Source of the DNA: Thermomicrobiales bacterium
GTDB lineage: Bacteria > Chloroflexota > Chloroflexia > Thermomicrobiales > UBA6265
Direction: 5' to 3'
Length of the DNA: 64,000 nucleotides
Assembly (NCBI GenBank): GCA_030447415.1
Contig: JAUJOZ010000003.1
Coordinates: forward strand, 1-64,000
Shown here: piece after piece, positions 46,779 through 55,618 of the stretch
How positions within the stretch are numbered: the first letter of the stretch is position 1
Layout of the letters: every line of letters begins with the position of its first letter
The notes under the pieces: generated by a model
What the model was told of the DNA's origin: nothing
The model's input: only the letters and a program-made list of their open reading frames with translations
Database searches by the model: none
Made by a program: the position numbers and the translations under genes

Positions 46779-47987
46779 GTGCCTGCTTCACCGGATGTGC
46801 GCCCGCCCGACCTGCTGCTCAAAGGCGGCCACCTGATCGACCCGCACAACGGACTTGACGGACCAGCCGACGTTGCGATCGCCGGTGGTCGGATCGTCGC
46901 GGTCGGGCCTGATCTGCGGACCACGGGCGGCCAAACGGTGATGGACGTGACGGGGCTCTACGTCACCCCCGGGCTCATCGACATGCACGCCCACGTCTTC
47001 CACACCCACCGCCGCTCCACATTGTCGCTCGACCCGCACGTCCACACGTTTTCATCCGGCGTCACCACCGTCGTCGACGCGGGGACCTCCGGCTGGCGCG
47101 ACTTCGCGGACTTCAGGACGGAGGTGATCGACCGCGCCCGGATCCGGGTCCTGGCCTACGTCAACATCGTCGGCTCAGGCATGGGCGGAGACTGGGAGCA
47201 CGACGTCGGCGAGATGCGCCCGGAGCGTGCGGCCGCAACAGCCGAGGAGCACGCCGAGGTGGTGGTCGGCATCAAGACCGCTCACTACTGGGCGGGACGC
47301 CCCTTCGACGCCGAGCACCCGCCGTGGGCCGCCGTCGACGCCGCCGTCGCAGCCGGCGAGCTGTGCGGTTTGCCGGTGATGGTCGATTTCTTTCCATGGT
47401 TGCCCGAGCGGCCGTACCCGGAGCTCATCCTGACGAAACTGCGGCCCGGCGATATCCATACCCACGTCTTCGCCCAGCAGTTCCCGATCATCGACGCGGC
47501 GGACAAGGTTTACGACCACCTCTTCCGGGCGCGCGAGCGTGGAGTGATCTTCGACCTCGGCCACGGCGCCGCCAGCTTCTGGTTCCGCAACGCGGTGCCG
47601 GCGATTCAGCAGGAGTTCGTGCCGGATTCGATCAGCACCGATCTCCATACCGGCAACGTCAACGGGCCGGTCGTCGACATGGCGACGACGATGAGCAAGG
47701 TGCTGAACATGGGGGTGGCGCTGCCGGACGTCATCGCCCGGTCCACGGTCGCGCCGGCGCGCGAGATCGGCAGGCCGGACCTGGGGACGCTCAGCCCAGG
47801 GTCCGAGGCCGACGTGGCAGTGCTGGCACTGGACGAAGGAAGCTTCTCGTTCGTTGATTGCGGACGGACCCGGCTTGACGGCGGATGCCGGCTGCGGTGC
47901 GTTCTGACGGTGCGGGCCGGCGGGATCGTCTACAACCCGAACGGGTTAGGGCTACCGTCCTGGCAGGATGCCGCCACCGCAACGTAG
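46779..47987 (+). CDS. EF0837-type amidohydrolase (N-acyl amino-sugar or amino-acid deacetylase)
   Basis: 402 residues, amidohydrolase superfamily (dihydroorotase-like/EF0837 branch). Metal ligands: LIDMHAHVF (His70, His72), VGIKTAHY (Lys166, the bridging carbamate), IFDLGHGAASF (His), and SISTDLHTGN (Asp). The C-terminus GTLSPGSEADVAVLAL folds back to the beta-sandwich begun at DLLLKGGHLIDP. EF0837 relatives are found beside SelA-like enzymes, and removal of an N-acetyl group is a plausible role. GTG start at 46779, weak ribosome site, coupled to the upstream gene. Confidence 0.85.
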   Translation: MPASPDVRPPDLLLKGGHLIDPHNGLDGPADVAIAGGRIVAVGPDLRTTGGQTVMDVTGLYVTPGLIDMHAHVFHTHRRSTLSLDPHVHTFSSGVTTVVDAGTSGWRDFADFRTEVIDRARIRVLAYVNIVGSGMGGDWEHDVGEMRPERAAATAEEHAEVVVGIKTAHYWAGRPFDAEHPPWAAVDAAVAAGELCGLPVMVDFFPWLPERPYPELILTKLRPGDIHTHVFAQQFPIIDAADKVYDHLFRARERGVIFDLGHGAASFWFRNAVPAIQQEFVPDSISTDLHTGNVNGPVVDMATTMSKVLNMGVALPDVIARSTVAPAREIGRPDLGTLSPGSEADVAVLALDEGSFSFVDCGRTRLDGGCRLRCVLTVRAGGIVYNPNGLGLPSWQDAATAT

Positions 47988-48527
47988 GGCGCTGGCTCGT
48001 GGCGCGACGTGCACCCCTTCCTCCGCAGCGCGAGCAGCGGGGCTCCGCGGAGGCGCGTCGTCTCGCCCGCTGTGGCCTCTCCCACTTTCCGTTCCCGGCC
48101 ACTCCCGATCCAGGCCCCTAGGCTTACACATGCACCACCACCCGCAACCCATCGTTCCAGCAAGTCAGTCCGAATCCAACGTTGCGGCGTCGAGCGGAGC
48201 AAGGCTCTGAGCGACCACCCGCGTCACCGCTCTGCCCCGCCCGAGACTCCGCCCCGAATGGGCGGCTCCACAACGAGGCGACACGAGTCAGGTTCTCACG
48301 CCCGGTACGCATGACACCGTGTTGCAGTCATGCCTCGCCACGACATGGTTGACCCATGTTCGCTCAGCCGTGGCAGCGGCGCGCCTTGGCCGCACCGCCC
48401 ACCGATCCTAGGCGCCGACCACCTCGAGGGCAAAGAGATACGGTTCGGCCGCGCCGATCGTCCGCGGGTGCTGAGCCGCTCATGCTGACCTTCACACCTC
48501 GACCGCCGGAGCCCACCGTTCGCTACA
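47988..48527. other. Intergenic region with one arm of an inverted repeat
   Basis: 540 bases without a gene. It contains the left copy of the 22-bp inverted repeat (48332-48353) and several short GC-rich dyads (for example CCTCCGC and GCGGAGG near 48020-48055). No supported coding sequence. Confidence 0.5.
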
Positions 48528-49458
48528 TCAGATCGGGGTTGGGCGGCAAAGCTCCTCTAACATCGTCCGCACCCGCCCCACCGCCTCAGGGGTGTCGTCC
48601 GCTTCTCGCAACAGCCCGGCCATTGCTACCGCCAGGGCGCGCCTCAGTTCATGCTCCGTCAGGTTGCGCACCAAGGCACCCGCCAATCCGTCACGTACCT
48701 CGGGGGGCAGACTGTCGTACCCCCGTCCATAGCTCCCGTCTAGGCCGAGGCGGCGGCACGCGAGGGAGAGAGCTTTGTCGCGTGCCTCATGGATCCAGTA
48801 CTCCGCCTGCCACGGCCGCCCTCGCTCAATGCAGATGTGCGCGCGAACGATGTGGTGGACCCCGAGCCCGAACATGTTCTCCGACGACGGCGGAGCGCTC
48901 CTGGGTGGCTCTACCGCCTCACCGAACAGCAACTGGAACCGTGGCCCCCGCGCACCAAACTCTGCAGCGGGAGTGAAGGAGAGATCGACCTGAAGGATGC
49001 CGGGGAGCAGGAAGACTCGGTAGATGGTCGAGAGAACGGGAAGGTCGAAGAGCACCACCGCATCGAAGTCGGCCACAAGGATCTGCGTCCAGGTCGCGAG
49101 GACCGCCTCCACCGACACCCCATCCGCGACGCCAAACGTGAGATCGATGTCTGACCAGCGGTCGCTTCCGTCGGCGGATGACCCAACGGCCGCAGCAGCA
49201 ACCACGCGGGAGTCAGATCGCGCCTTCTCGGTGAGCAGCTCCTTGATGCCATCGCGATCTTCGATGCTGAACACGGTCCATCAACCTCATCGCAATCTAC
49301 TGGGACACACCACGGGCCCGGATCGTCGGAATGGCATGATCGCGGGCCCCGCCAGTGGGGCGGGTGGCCGGTCGGCGCGCAGTAGAGATGGCGGTCAGGA
49401 GCATGCTCGCTCTGCCACGACCGAGTCCAAACCTGTGTCAACCATGTCGTGGCGAGGC
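48332..49458. repeat. 22-bp perfect inverted repeat flanking the nucleotidyltransferase gene
   Basis: The 22 bases at 48332-48353 (starting GCCTCGCCACGACATGG) recur as the exact reverse complement at 49437-49458. Similarity continues inwards, imperfectly, for about 25 more bases (both arms then contain GTGGCAG). The arms face each other, so together they bound a 1127-base segment that holds one gene and no transposase. No target-site duplication was found. The right arm also lies inside a minus-strand open frame. Confidence 0.75.
48528..49274 (-). CDS. Nucleotidyltransferase-domain protein
   Basis: 248 residues. The N-terminal polymerase-beta-type nucleotidyltransferase core is clear: VAAAAVGSSADGSDRWSDID, the GSxxxGxxxxSDIDL motif with the two metal Asp residues. 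The rest is helical (YWIHEARDKALSLACRR and a C-terminal helical part), as in aminoglycoside or small-molecule nucleotidyltransferases with a substrate-binding C-terminus. It could modify an antibiotic or another small molecule, or a protein. Start at 49274 without a strong ribosome site. It lies alone inside a pair of inverted repeats. Confidence 0.78.
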   Translation of the reverse strand: MFSIEDRDGIKELLTEKARSDSRVVAAAAVGSSADGSDRWSDIDLTFGVADGVSVEAVLATWTQILVADFDAVVLFDLPVLSTIYRVFLLPGILQVDLSFTPAAEFGARGPRFQLLFGEAVEPPRSAPPSSENMFGLGVHHIVRAHICIERGRPWQAEYWIHEARDKALSLACRRLGLDGSYGRGYDSLPPEVRDGLAGALVRNLTEHELRRALAVAMAGLLREADDTPEAVGRVRTMLEELCRPTPI

Positions 49459-49744
49459 GTGTGGCGGTGGAGCCTGACCCCGAAAACAGCCTCCCCTGTC
49501 TTCCGAAGGTTGGTCAGTCGCTCAACTAGGTTCCCGTCGACCATGGGGCCGTCGGCCCTCCGCCTGGGCTCAAGCGTCGCGAGGCCGGGGCGGTCGATGC
49601 GGGCGACGAAATCCTCGCCACCCGACCGGCGCGGCGCCGCACCTCATGACGCGCCGAGCAGCGAAGCGCGCGGGGCTCGCACCGACATGGCCGCGAAGGT
49701 TGGAGCTGCCGCTCGTCCCCGATGGCGACGAGCGGCCCCCCTGC
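49275..49744. other. Intergenic region with the other inverted-repeat arm
   Basis: 470 bases. The right arm is at 49437-49458. A short minus-strand frame (about 49405-49545, MVDGNLVERLTNLRKTGEAV onwards) crosses the arm and looks somewhat protein-like but is not recognised. No other feature. Confidence 0.4.
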
Positions 49745-50638
49745 TCAGCTCTTCACGGCTCCGGCCGTAATGCCTTCGATGAACTTCCGCTGCAGGACGA
49801 GGTAGAGGAGGACAACGGGGAGCATCGCGATGGTGACGCCGGCGGCGATCATGCCGCGGTCGGCGGTGAAGCGACCGAAGAAGAACATCGTTCCCAGCGA
49901 GACCGGCCGCAGCTCTTCGAGCTGGACGAAGACGAGCGGCATTGCGAATTCGTTCCAGGTCCACATGAACTGGAAGACGACGAGCGTCGCCAGACCAGGG
50001 ACGGCGAGCGGCAGCATTATCTGCCGGAAGACGGCCCACTCGTTGGCGCCGTCTACTCGGGCCGCGTCGGCCAGCTCGGGCGGGAGCCCGCGGAAGAAGC
50101 CGCGCATCAGAAAGATGCCAAACGGCAACCGGATGGCGATGGCGGGGACAATGAAGGCCCAGTAGGTCTCGAGCAGCCTGAAATCACGCAGGAGGTAGTA
50201 GAGCGGGACCATCACCGATTGGAACGGCACCATGAGGCCGAGCAGGAAGAGGACGAGAATGACGTCCCGACCCGGTAGCGGCAACAGTGCGAGGGCGTAG
50301 CCGGCGAGGCACGAGAGGAAGACAACGCCGCTGACGATCGCCGCGCAGTAGATCGCACTGTTGCCGATGTAGCGGTCGAAGCGCCCGACGGTCCACGCCC
50401 GCTCCAGGTTTTCCCACCGCCACTCAGTCGGCAGCCCGAACGGATCCCGCCCGATCTCGATCGAGCTCTTGAAGGAGGAGGACCAGATCCAAAGGAAGGG
50501 CAGAAGAAACATGACGAGGAAGAGCAGCAACACGGCGTACCGGGCGATGTCTGGCCCGAACCGGACCAGGCGTGGACGCGTCCGACGCGTCGCGCTGGCG
50601 CCGGCGGTCGTGCGGTCGGTGACAGCGGAGGCGGTCAT
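49745..50638 (-). CDS. Sugar ABC transporter permease, MalG type
   Basis: 297 residues, six predicted membrane helices after a 30-residue cytoplasmic start (YAVLLLFLVMFLLPFLWIWS first). EAA-type loop: LADAARVDGANEWAVFRQIM. C-terminus VLQRKFIEGITAGAVKS is standard for the family. Second permease of a minus-strand operon (binding protein, permease, permease) with a 3-base gap to the previous gene. No ATPase gene is adjacent. Confidence 0.92.
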   Translation of the reverse strand: MTASAVTDRTTAGASATRRTRPRLVRFGPDIARYAVLLLFLVMFLLPFLWIWSSSFKSSIEIGRDPFGLPTEWRWENLERAWTVGRFDRYIGNSAIYCAAIVSGVVFLSCLAGYALALLPLPGRDVILVLFLLGLMVPFQSVMVPLYYLLRDFRLLETYWAFIVPAIAIRLPFGIFLMRGFFRGLPPELADAARVDGANEWAVFRQIMLPLAVPGLATLVVFQFMWTWNEFAMPLVFVQLEELRPVSLGTMFFFGRFTADRGMIAAGVTIAMLPVVLLYLVLQRKFIEGITAGAVKS

Positions 50639-50641
50639 CGC

Positions 50642-51565
50642 TCAAGCCTCACTGCGTTCACGAAGGCGGATGAAGACAACCGAGGCCACGAGCGAGATCG
50701 CCGTGATCACCAGCGAGAGAGTGGCCGCGTAGCCGACGCGGTTCTGAGTGAACGCCTCTTTGTAGGTCAACGTGGCGATCACCTCGCTGGCGTTGGCGGG
50801 CCCGCCGCCCGTCATCACGAAGATGATGTCGAAGACGCTGAAGCCGCCGATCAGGAGCAAGGCGGTGACGACGTTCACCACGTTGGCTAACTGGGGCACG
50901 GTCACGTTTCGGAAGCGCTGCCAGGCGTTCGCGCCGTCGACCGTCGCGGCCTCGATCAGGTCCCGGCTGACCGTCTGGAGACCGGCGAGGAAGACGACGA
51001 AGACGAAGCCGACCGTTGCCCACATCGCCGCCACCAGCACCGCGTAGAGGGCGAAGTCAGGGTCACCGAGCCAGCCGCGGGAGAGCCCCTCCAACCCGAC
51101 CCGATCGAGGCCCTTGTTCAGGATGCCGAAGATCGGGTTGTAGATCCAGCCCCAAACGATGGCGATGACGACCGACGAGAGGACCTGGGGCATGAAGTAG
51201 ACCGTGCGGAAGAGGGTGAACCCCCGCGGCCGCCGCCAGAGCAGCTGGGCGAGCAACAGGCCGATCACCAACGGCCCAATAGTGCCGATCACCACCCAGA
51301 TGAGCGTGTGGCCCACCGAGGTCCAGAAGAGATCGTCCTGCACCATCTCGCGGTAGTTGCGGAACCCGACGAAATGCTTGACCCGTTCCGCCCCGTTCCA
51401 GTCGGTGAAGCTCAGGTAGATGGCCTGGAGGAACGGATAGATCATGAAGACGGCGTAGAGGAGGAACGCCGGCAGCACGAACAGGTACCCGGCGCGATAT
51501 CTCGCCCAGTGTCTACTCGCGCGTCTCGCGCCGCTGCGCCGTGTGGCGAGGCTCATCTCGGCCAT
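50642..51565 (-). CDS. Sugar ABC transporter permease, MalF type
   Basis: 307 residues, six predicted helices (GYLFVLPAFLLYAVFMIYPF first). EAA-type loop: IEAATVDGANAWQRFRNVTV. The start at 51565 begins five codons after another in-frame candidate (51580); neither has a strong ribosome site. It is separated from the binding-protein gene by a 71-base gap that holds a perfect 16-bp hairpin. Confidence 0.9.
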   Translation of the reverse strand: MAEMSLATRRSGARRASRHWARYRAGYLFVLPAFLLYAVFMIYPFLQAIYLSFTDWNGAERVKHFVGFRNYREMVQDDLFWTSVGHTLIWVVIGTIGPLVIGLLLAQLLWRRPRGFTLFRTVYFMPQVLSSVVIAIVWGWIYNPIFGILNKGLDRVGLEGLSRGWLGDPDFALYAVLVAAMWATVGFVFVVFLAGLQTVSRDLIEAATVDGANAWQRFRNVTVPQLANVVNVVTALLLIGGFSVFDIIFVMTGGGPANASEVIATLTYKEAFTQNRVGYAATLSLVITAISLVASVVFIRLRERSEA

Positions 51566-51587
51566 AGTGCTCGGTCCCATCCGGTTG

Positions 51588-51627
51588 CCCCGAGGGCGGG
51601 AGAAAATGGTCTCTCCCGCCCTCGGGG
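51588..51627 (-). terminator. Perfect 16-bp hairpin between binding-protein and permease genes
   Basis: CCCCGAGGGCGGGAGA (51588-51603) pairs exactly with TCTCCCGCCCTCGGGG (51612-51627) around an 8-base loop. It starts 9 bases after the binding-protein stop on the minus strand. No T-run follows. In sugar ABC operons such a structure typically stops part of the transcription or protects the upstream mRNA, giving more binding protein than permease. Confidence 0.8.
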
Positions 51628-51636
51628 CAGAACCAG

Positions 51637-52932
51637 TTACTCCTGGATGCCTTCCTCCCAGGCGGCCTGGAGATCGGCCGCCTGTTGCTCAGCGGTCTTG
51701 TCGCCCGCGAGCATGGCCTGGAAGCCATTCGTCATGACGTCATTGAAGGCCGTCGGGGCGAGCACGTCGATGTTGTAACCGAGCTCGACCTGTCCTTCGG
51801 CCGCCGACTGTAGGACGTCGAGGACCGACCGGGACAGGGGCGACAGCCCCAGGCCGGCGGTGTCGACCTCCATCGGGAGCACGAAGTTCGCCTCTCCCAC
51901 CCAGGTCTTCGCCGTCTCCGGCGAGAAGAGATGGTCGAGGAACATACCCGCTTCGGTCGGGTGCTGGCTCTCGGCCGAGATGTAGTAGGCCGAGCCCAGG
52001 CCCGACACCCAGTAACTTCCCTTGCCGCCGGGGAGCGCCGGGAAGGGCACGAACCCGACCTCATGGTCGGGCATGTTCTCCAGAATGTCGCCGACGAGCC
52101 AGCTGCCGGTCGGCGTCATCAGCGCCTCGCCCGTGAAGAAGAGGCTGTTGCCGTCATCGTAGCCGAGCGCGTTGGCGTCGGGGTTGAAGCACCCGGCCTC
52201 CTGCAGATCGACGAAGAACGTTTGGATGGCGGTGACCATCTCGGGGGTGTTCCAGCTGCCCTGGTGGTCGAAGAGGAGTTGGCGCATCGCGTCGGGGCCG
52301 ACCATCGACGTGCTGGCCATCGAGAACTGGTGACCGGCCTGCCAGCCCGGGTTGTTGCTGAGGGCCATCGGAATGTAGCCCTTCTCCTGGACTTCGCTGC
52401 AGAGCGTCAGCAGTTGCTCGACCGTCTCCGGGGGCTGGAGTCCCTCCTCCTCGAAGAGCGTCTTGTTGTAGTACAGCCCGATCAGATCGACCTGAAGGGG
52501 GAGCCCATAGAGCTTGCCATCGATCGTCGCACCCTGGATCGCCGACGGAATAAGGCGCTCGGTCCAACCGTGCTCGGCGGCCATCTCGTCCAGCGGCAGG
52601 ATCAGTCCGGCCTCGGCGAGCACGCCGGCGAAGCCCGGACCGGTGTCGTAAAAGATGACGTCGGGTCCAGTGCCGGAGGCAAGCGCCGTGTTCACCGTCT
52701 CGCGCATCTGATCGGTGCTCATGGCCTCGCGCGTGATCTCGACGTTCGGGTTCGCATCCGTGAAGCTTTGGTAGATCTGGTCGACTGTTTCGCTTTCGGC
52801 CGGGTCGGTGAACTGGTCCCAAACGCGCAGTTCGATCTTTTCTTGGGCGGTACCAACCTGCGGACCGATCGCAAGCCCGAGCAGCAATACGACGAGCGCG
52901 ATTGGCAGGATCATGGGTCGTGGACGGGACAT
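51637..52932 (-). CDS. Sugar ABC transporter substrate-binding protein
   Basis: 431 residues. A Sec-type signal peptide covers about 1-29 (MILPIALVVLLLGLAIG then GTAQEK), unlike the Tat signals of the other two binding proteins here. The mature part is IELRVWDQFTDPAESETVDQ, DVIFYDTGPGFAG and GSWNTPEMVTAIQTF, a CUT1-type solute-binding fold for a di- or oligosaccharide. The ATG at 52932 follows AAAGGAGCATCGTCGA. First gene of the operon with the two permeases. The substrate is not readable. Confidence 0.88.
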   Translation of the reverse strand: MSRPRPMILPIALVVLLLGLAIGPQVGTAQEKIELRVWDQFTDPAESETVDQIYQSFTDANPNVEITREAMSTDQMRETVNTALASGTGPDVIFYDTGPGFAGVLAEAGLILPLDEMAAEHGWTERLIPSAIQGATIDGKLYGLPLQVDLIGLYYNKTLFEEEGLQPPETVEQLLTLCSEVQEKGYIPMALSNNPGWQAGHQFSMASTSMVGPDAMRQLLFDHQGSWNTPEMVTAIQTFFVDLQEAGCFNPDANALGYDDGNSLFFTGEALMTPTGSWLVGDILENMPDHEVGFVPFPALPGGKGSYWVSGLGSAYYISAESQHPTEAGMFLDHLFSPETAKTWVGEANFVLPMEVDTAGLGLSPLSRSVLDVLQSAAEGQVELGYNIDVLAPTAFNDVMTNGFQAMLAGDKTAEQQAADLQAAWEEGIQE

Positions 52933-53417
52933 TCGACGATGCTCCTTTCCCAACTGACTCCGGGTCAACGTCCGAGGGTTGGCGACCACCTCGGGCCGAC
53001 GAGCACGCCTCCGAGACACCTCGCCACTCGTCTTAGCTCGAATCTTGGTAGAGAGGCGTCGGCTGTCGCTCCGGCGGACGGCGAGCGCCGCGCCGAGCCC
53101 GCGGGGGGGCATGGGCCGATGGGGTGATGGGACGCCCGCACCCGGTGGGCAACCGGCGCGATGTTCGGGAGCGCCGTGGAGCCAGCGCAGAAGTGAGCTG
53201 CGGCATGCTGCACCTCGACCGAAGCTTCATCAGCTGCCGGCGGTCACACTGGCGCTCCCGCTGGCATGGTCGAATCCGACGCGCCTGCGAGGGAGCCTAT
53301 CACAGTTCCCCGCGTACGGGAACAAGAAGACCGAGACACACCATGGATCGAGGCGCACCCGCCCCTAACTGGTCAATGCTGTTACGGCAAGGTTTGGTGG
53401 TTTGCGCCGATTCGTGT
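52933..53417. other. Upstream region of the ABC operon, nothing recognised
   Basis: 485 bases. Presumably carries the promoter of the minus-strand ABC operon. Short open frames have no family signal. Confidence 0.45.
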
Positions 53418-53774
53418 CTAACACAGCTGCCAAGGCAAATCGGAGGAAACCGCCGGACGCTTCTCGAAGCCGAGCCCGGACGGACGACGGAGGCTGAAGA
53501 CGCGCGAATGGGGGCCCGCGTAGCTGACCACCGCCGTGACCGCCGGGAACGCCGCCCCGAGCAGGAGCGCGAGTTCGCCGCCGGGCGATCCGCCGATCAC
53601 GCCCAGTCGGTCTCCCCGCACGCCCGCCTGCGCGCGCAGCCAGTCGATCGCCGCTGCCAAGTACTTCAGTGGGATGTCTACAGGCTCAGTCGGCACGCCG
53701 TCCATACTGAAGGAGGCCAGCGCCAGAACGGCGTAGCCATGGGACGCCAGCAGGACCGCGTCTGGCTCGTGCAA
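53418..53774 (-). pseudogene. Fragment of an acyl-CoA thioesterase/BAAT-type hydrolase
   Basis: 118 residues of the BAAT C-terminal alpha/beta-hydrolase domain. LHEPDAVLLASHGYAVLALA, IPLKYLAAAIDWLRAQ and LGVIGGSPGGELALLLGAAF (nucleophile Ser in GxSxG) are typical. In frame upstream the sequence can be read as QRGGLHEPD, which matches the preceding GSGGGLHE segment, but the first half of the protein is missing. The end, after VSYAGPH, departs from the family and stops early, before the catalytic Asp and His. A broken gene. Confidence 0.65.
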
Positions 53775-53831
53775 TCCGCCCCGCTGAGAGCCGAAACTCC
53801 ACCTTTTTGGGGATGCCGGCCGGCGGCGCGA

Positions 53832-54374
53832 CTACGAGAGCGTTGAGCGTTCCCACTCCTCGCGGAGGATGCCCATCTGGACGGCGTCGTCGTAGGCGCC
53901 GTTGCTCCAGACGTGCTGACGGAGGCGCCCTTCCTCGACGAAGCCGCTAGCCCGGTAGCTACGGATCGCCCGCTCATTCCTGGCGTGGACCCAGAGCCAG
54001 ACCCGACGGAAGTTCCGAAGGCGGAAGGCATAGTCGAGGAGGACGCGAACGGCGTCGCGGCCATAGCCGCGTCCCCAGGCGGTCTTGTCGCCGATACCGA
54101 TGCCGAGCTCGCAGGTGCGGGCGGTCTCGTTGCAGTTGTGGAGACCGCAGACGCCGATCAACTTGCCGTCGACTTCGATCGCGAAGGTGGCGTCGTCGCG
54201 CCCACCCTTGGCCGCTTCCCGGTCGAAGTTGGCCTGCAGGCGCTCGAGGGACTGGGGCATCGGCGGGTCGCCCCCGCCGGCAAGCTCGACGTCGAGATCG
54301 TTGTTGAACGCCCAGATCCGCGGCAAGTCGTCGCGCCGGATGCCGCGCAGGACCACCTTCTCGCCCGTCAGCAT
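53832..54374 (-). CDS. GNAT acetyltransferase (RimJ/RimL type)
   Basis: 180 residues, acetyl-CoA-dependent N-acetyltransferase. EKVVLRGIRRDDLPRIW starts the fold; the acetyl-CoA-binding loop is around GDKTAWGRGYGRDAVRVLLDYAF (R/Q-x-x-G-x-G/A type), and WLWVHARNERAIRSYRASGFVEEG is the conserved C-terminal helix-strand with NERAIRSY. It may acetylate a protein N-terminus or a small amine. The ATG at 54374 follows GGAGGAGAGGCG, which rejects a long upstream reading. Confidence 0.87.
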   Translation of the reverse strand: MLTGEKVVLRGIRRDDLPRIWAFNNDLDVELAGGGDPPMPQSLERLQANFDREAAKGGRDDATFAIEVDGKLIGVCGLHNCNETARTCELGIGIGDKTAWGRGYGRDAVRVLLDYAFRLRNFRRVWLWVHARNERAIRSYRASGFVEEGRLRQHVWSNGAYDDAVQMGILREEWERSTLS

Positions 54375-55618
54375 CGCCTCTCCTCCGGACAGGTACCGCC
54401 TATGGTCCGCACGATCTAGCCCGACGACCGCGCCAAACCACGCCAGGCCAGGATATTCCCTGACCAGCCGGGAGTGAAGATCGCGTGGCGGAACGAGGCG
54501 ACCGCAACCTGGTTGCGGTCGCCTCGTTGAGGACCTTCGGTGGGGTAGGGGCCGGGGCGATTTGGGCGGAGAAGGGTAGGCTTGTCGTCGGGCTGGCCCC
54601 GTCCGTGGCGGTGATTGTATCGCGACACGCCGTTGGCAGCGGACTGGTTCTCCAACGGCACGTGTCCCGAAACGGCGAGTCCGCATGGCCCAGGAGACCG
54701 AAGCGACCATCAATCCTGGGCAAGGTTGGGCGCGCTCTGCCCAGGCTCAGAGTCGGCCGAAACGAAGTGTCGCTGTCGTTCTTAGGCGTGTGAGCAGGCT
54801 GGTGGTCGCCGTCATCTCACGCCGCCTCGTTTCCGTCATCCGACGGATGTGCGTGCCCCCGAATCCAGGCACGCTGGGCCCGGAGAGACCCGTGTCGGGA
54901 GTCTGGAGCGGTCAGCACGCGGAGGACGGGAGGGACGTTTCCTGGCGGACCCGGCGCGGACGGATCCTGGCGTTGGGCGTAGTTCCGATGCTCGTCGTGG
55001 GGTTGGTCCTCGGTCCCAAGAGCTGGGCGTTGCTGACGGCGGGCCTCCGTCTTCCCGTCCCCGTCGCAGGGTTCGGCAGCGGAGCGGCAATGCTTTGGCC
55101 GGCGGCAGCGCTTGTTGCCTGGGTCGCCCTCTGGGCCGCAGGTGAGGACACGCATCCCGGCAAGCGCACTGGGCGAACGGCCCGCCGCGTCGTCGCCAGC
55201 GCCACCGTGGCGGTGCGGCATGTCACCGGGACGTTCGTCGGCAATGCGCAAAGCGAGGCGGAGTGCGGCCACGGCCGGGACGCGGTCATCGGCCAGCTCA
55301 TTCCCCTCGGCGGGGTATAGGCGACCTTCTCGGAGGACGACATCAAAGACCTTTTGCCACGCGAAGTACACGACAACCGCCGCACCCGCCAACCTCTTGG
55401 CTCACCACGACGCCGAGCTCATATCCCGTGGCCGGACGGTGACGCCGTCGGACCTGACGTGGGATTTGCCATTTCTCCAGGCTCGGCGTGGCGATCTCGT
55501 CGTTCACGTCTCGGTCGATCGCATCGACGGCGAGAACATGGTGCAATTGCTGGCGTCCCGTTCCGGATGACAGGACCCGGCTGCCATCCTCTGCCGGCTC
55601 GGAACGTGGTGGCGCGCC
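54375..55618. other. 1.2-kb gene-poor region
   Basis: Apart from the hairpin at 54492-54528, nothing is recognised. A plus-strand frame (54685-55320) contains hydrophobic segments (LGVVPMLVVGLVLG, MLWPAAALVAWVALWAA) but no ribosome site and an Arg-rich start, and overlapping frames on the other strand look equally good, so it is not called. Confidence 0.5.
54492..54528. repeat. Perfect 17-bp hairpin without an obvious gene
   Basis: AACGAGGCGACCGCAAC (54492-54508) pairs exactly with GTTGCGGTCGCCTCGTT (54512-54528) around a three-base loop (CTG). It is as strong as any terminator in the window but no gene ends here on either strand: the GNAT gene starts 118 bases to the left and the region to the right is non-coding. 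It may be a leftover terminator of a lost gene, or a regulatory hairpin. Confidence 0.75.

Noticed and set aside
48332-49458. Complete insertion sequence
   Set aside because: No transposase and no target-site duplication; reported only as an inverted repeat with one gene.
54685-55320. 211-residue open frame with hydrophobic segments
   Set aside because: No ribosome site, Arg-rich start, no family, and opposite-strand frames over the same bases look equally open, as expected in GC-rich DNA.
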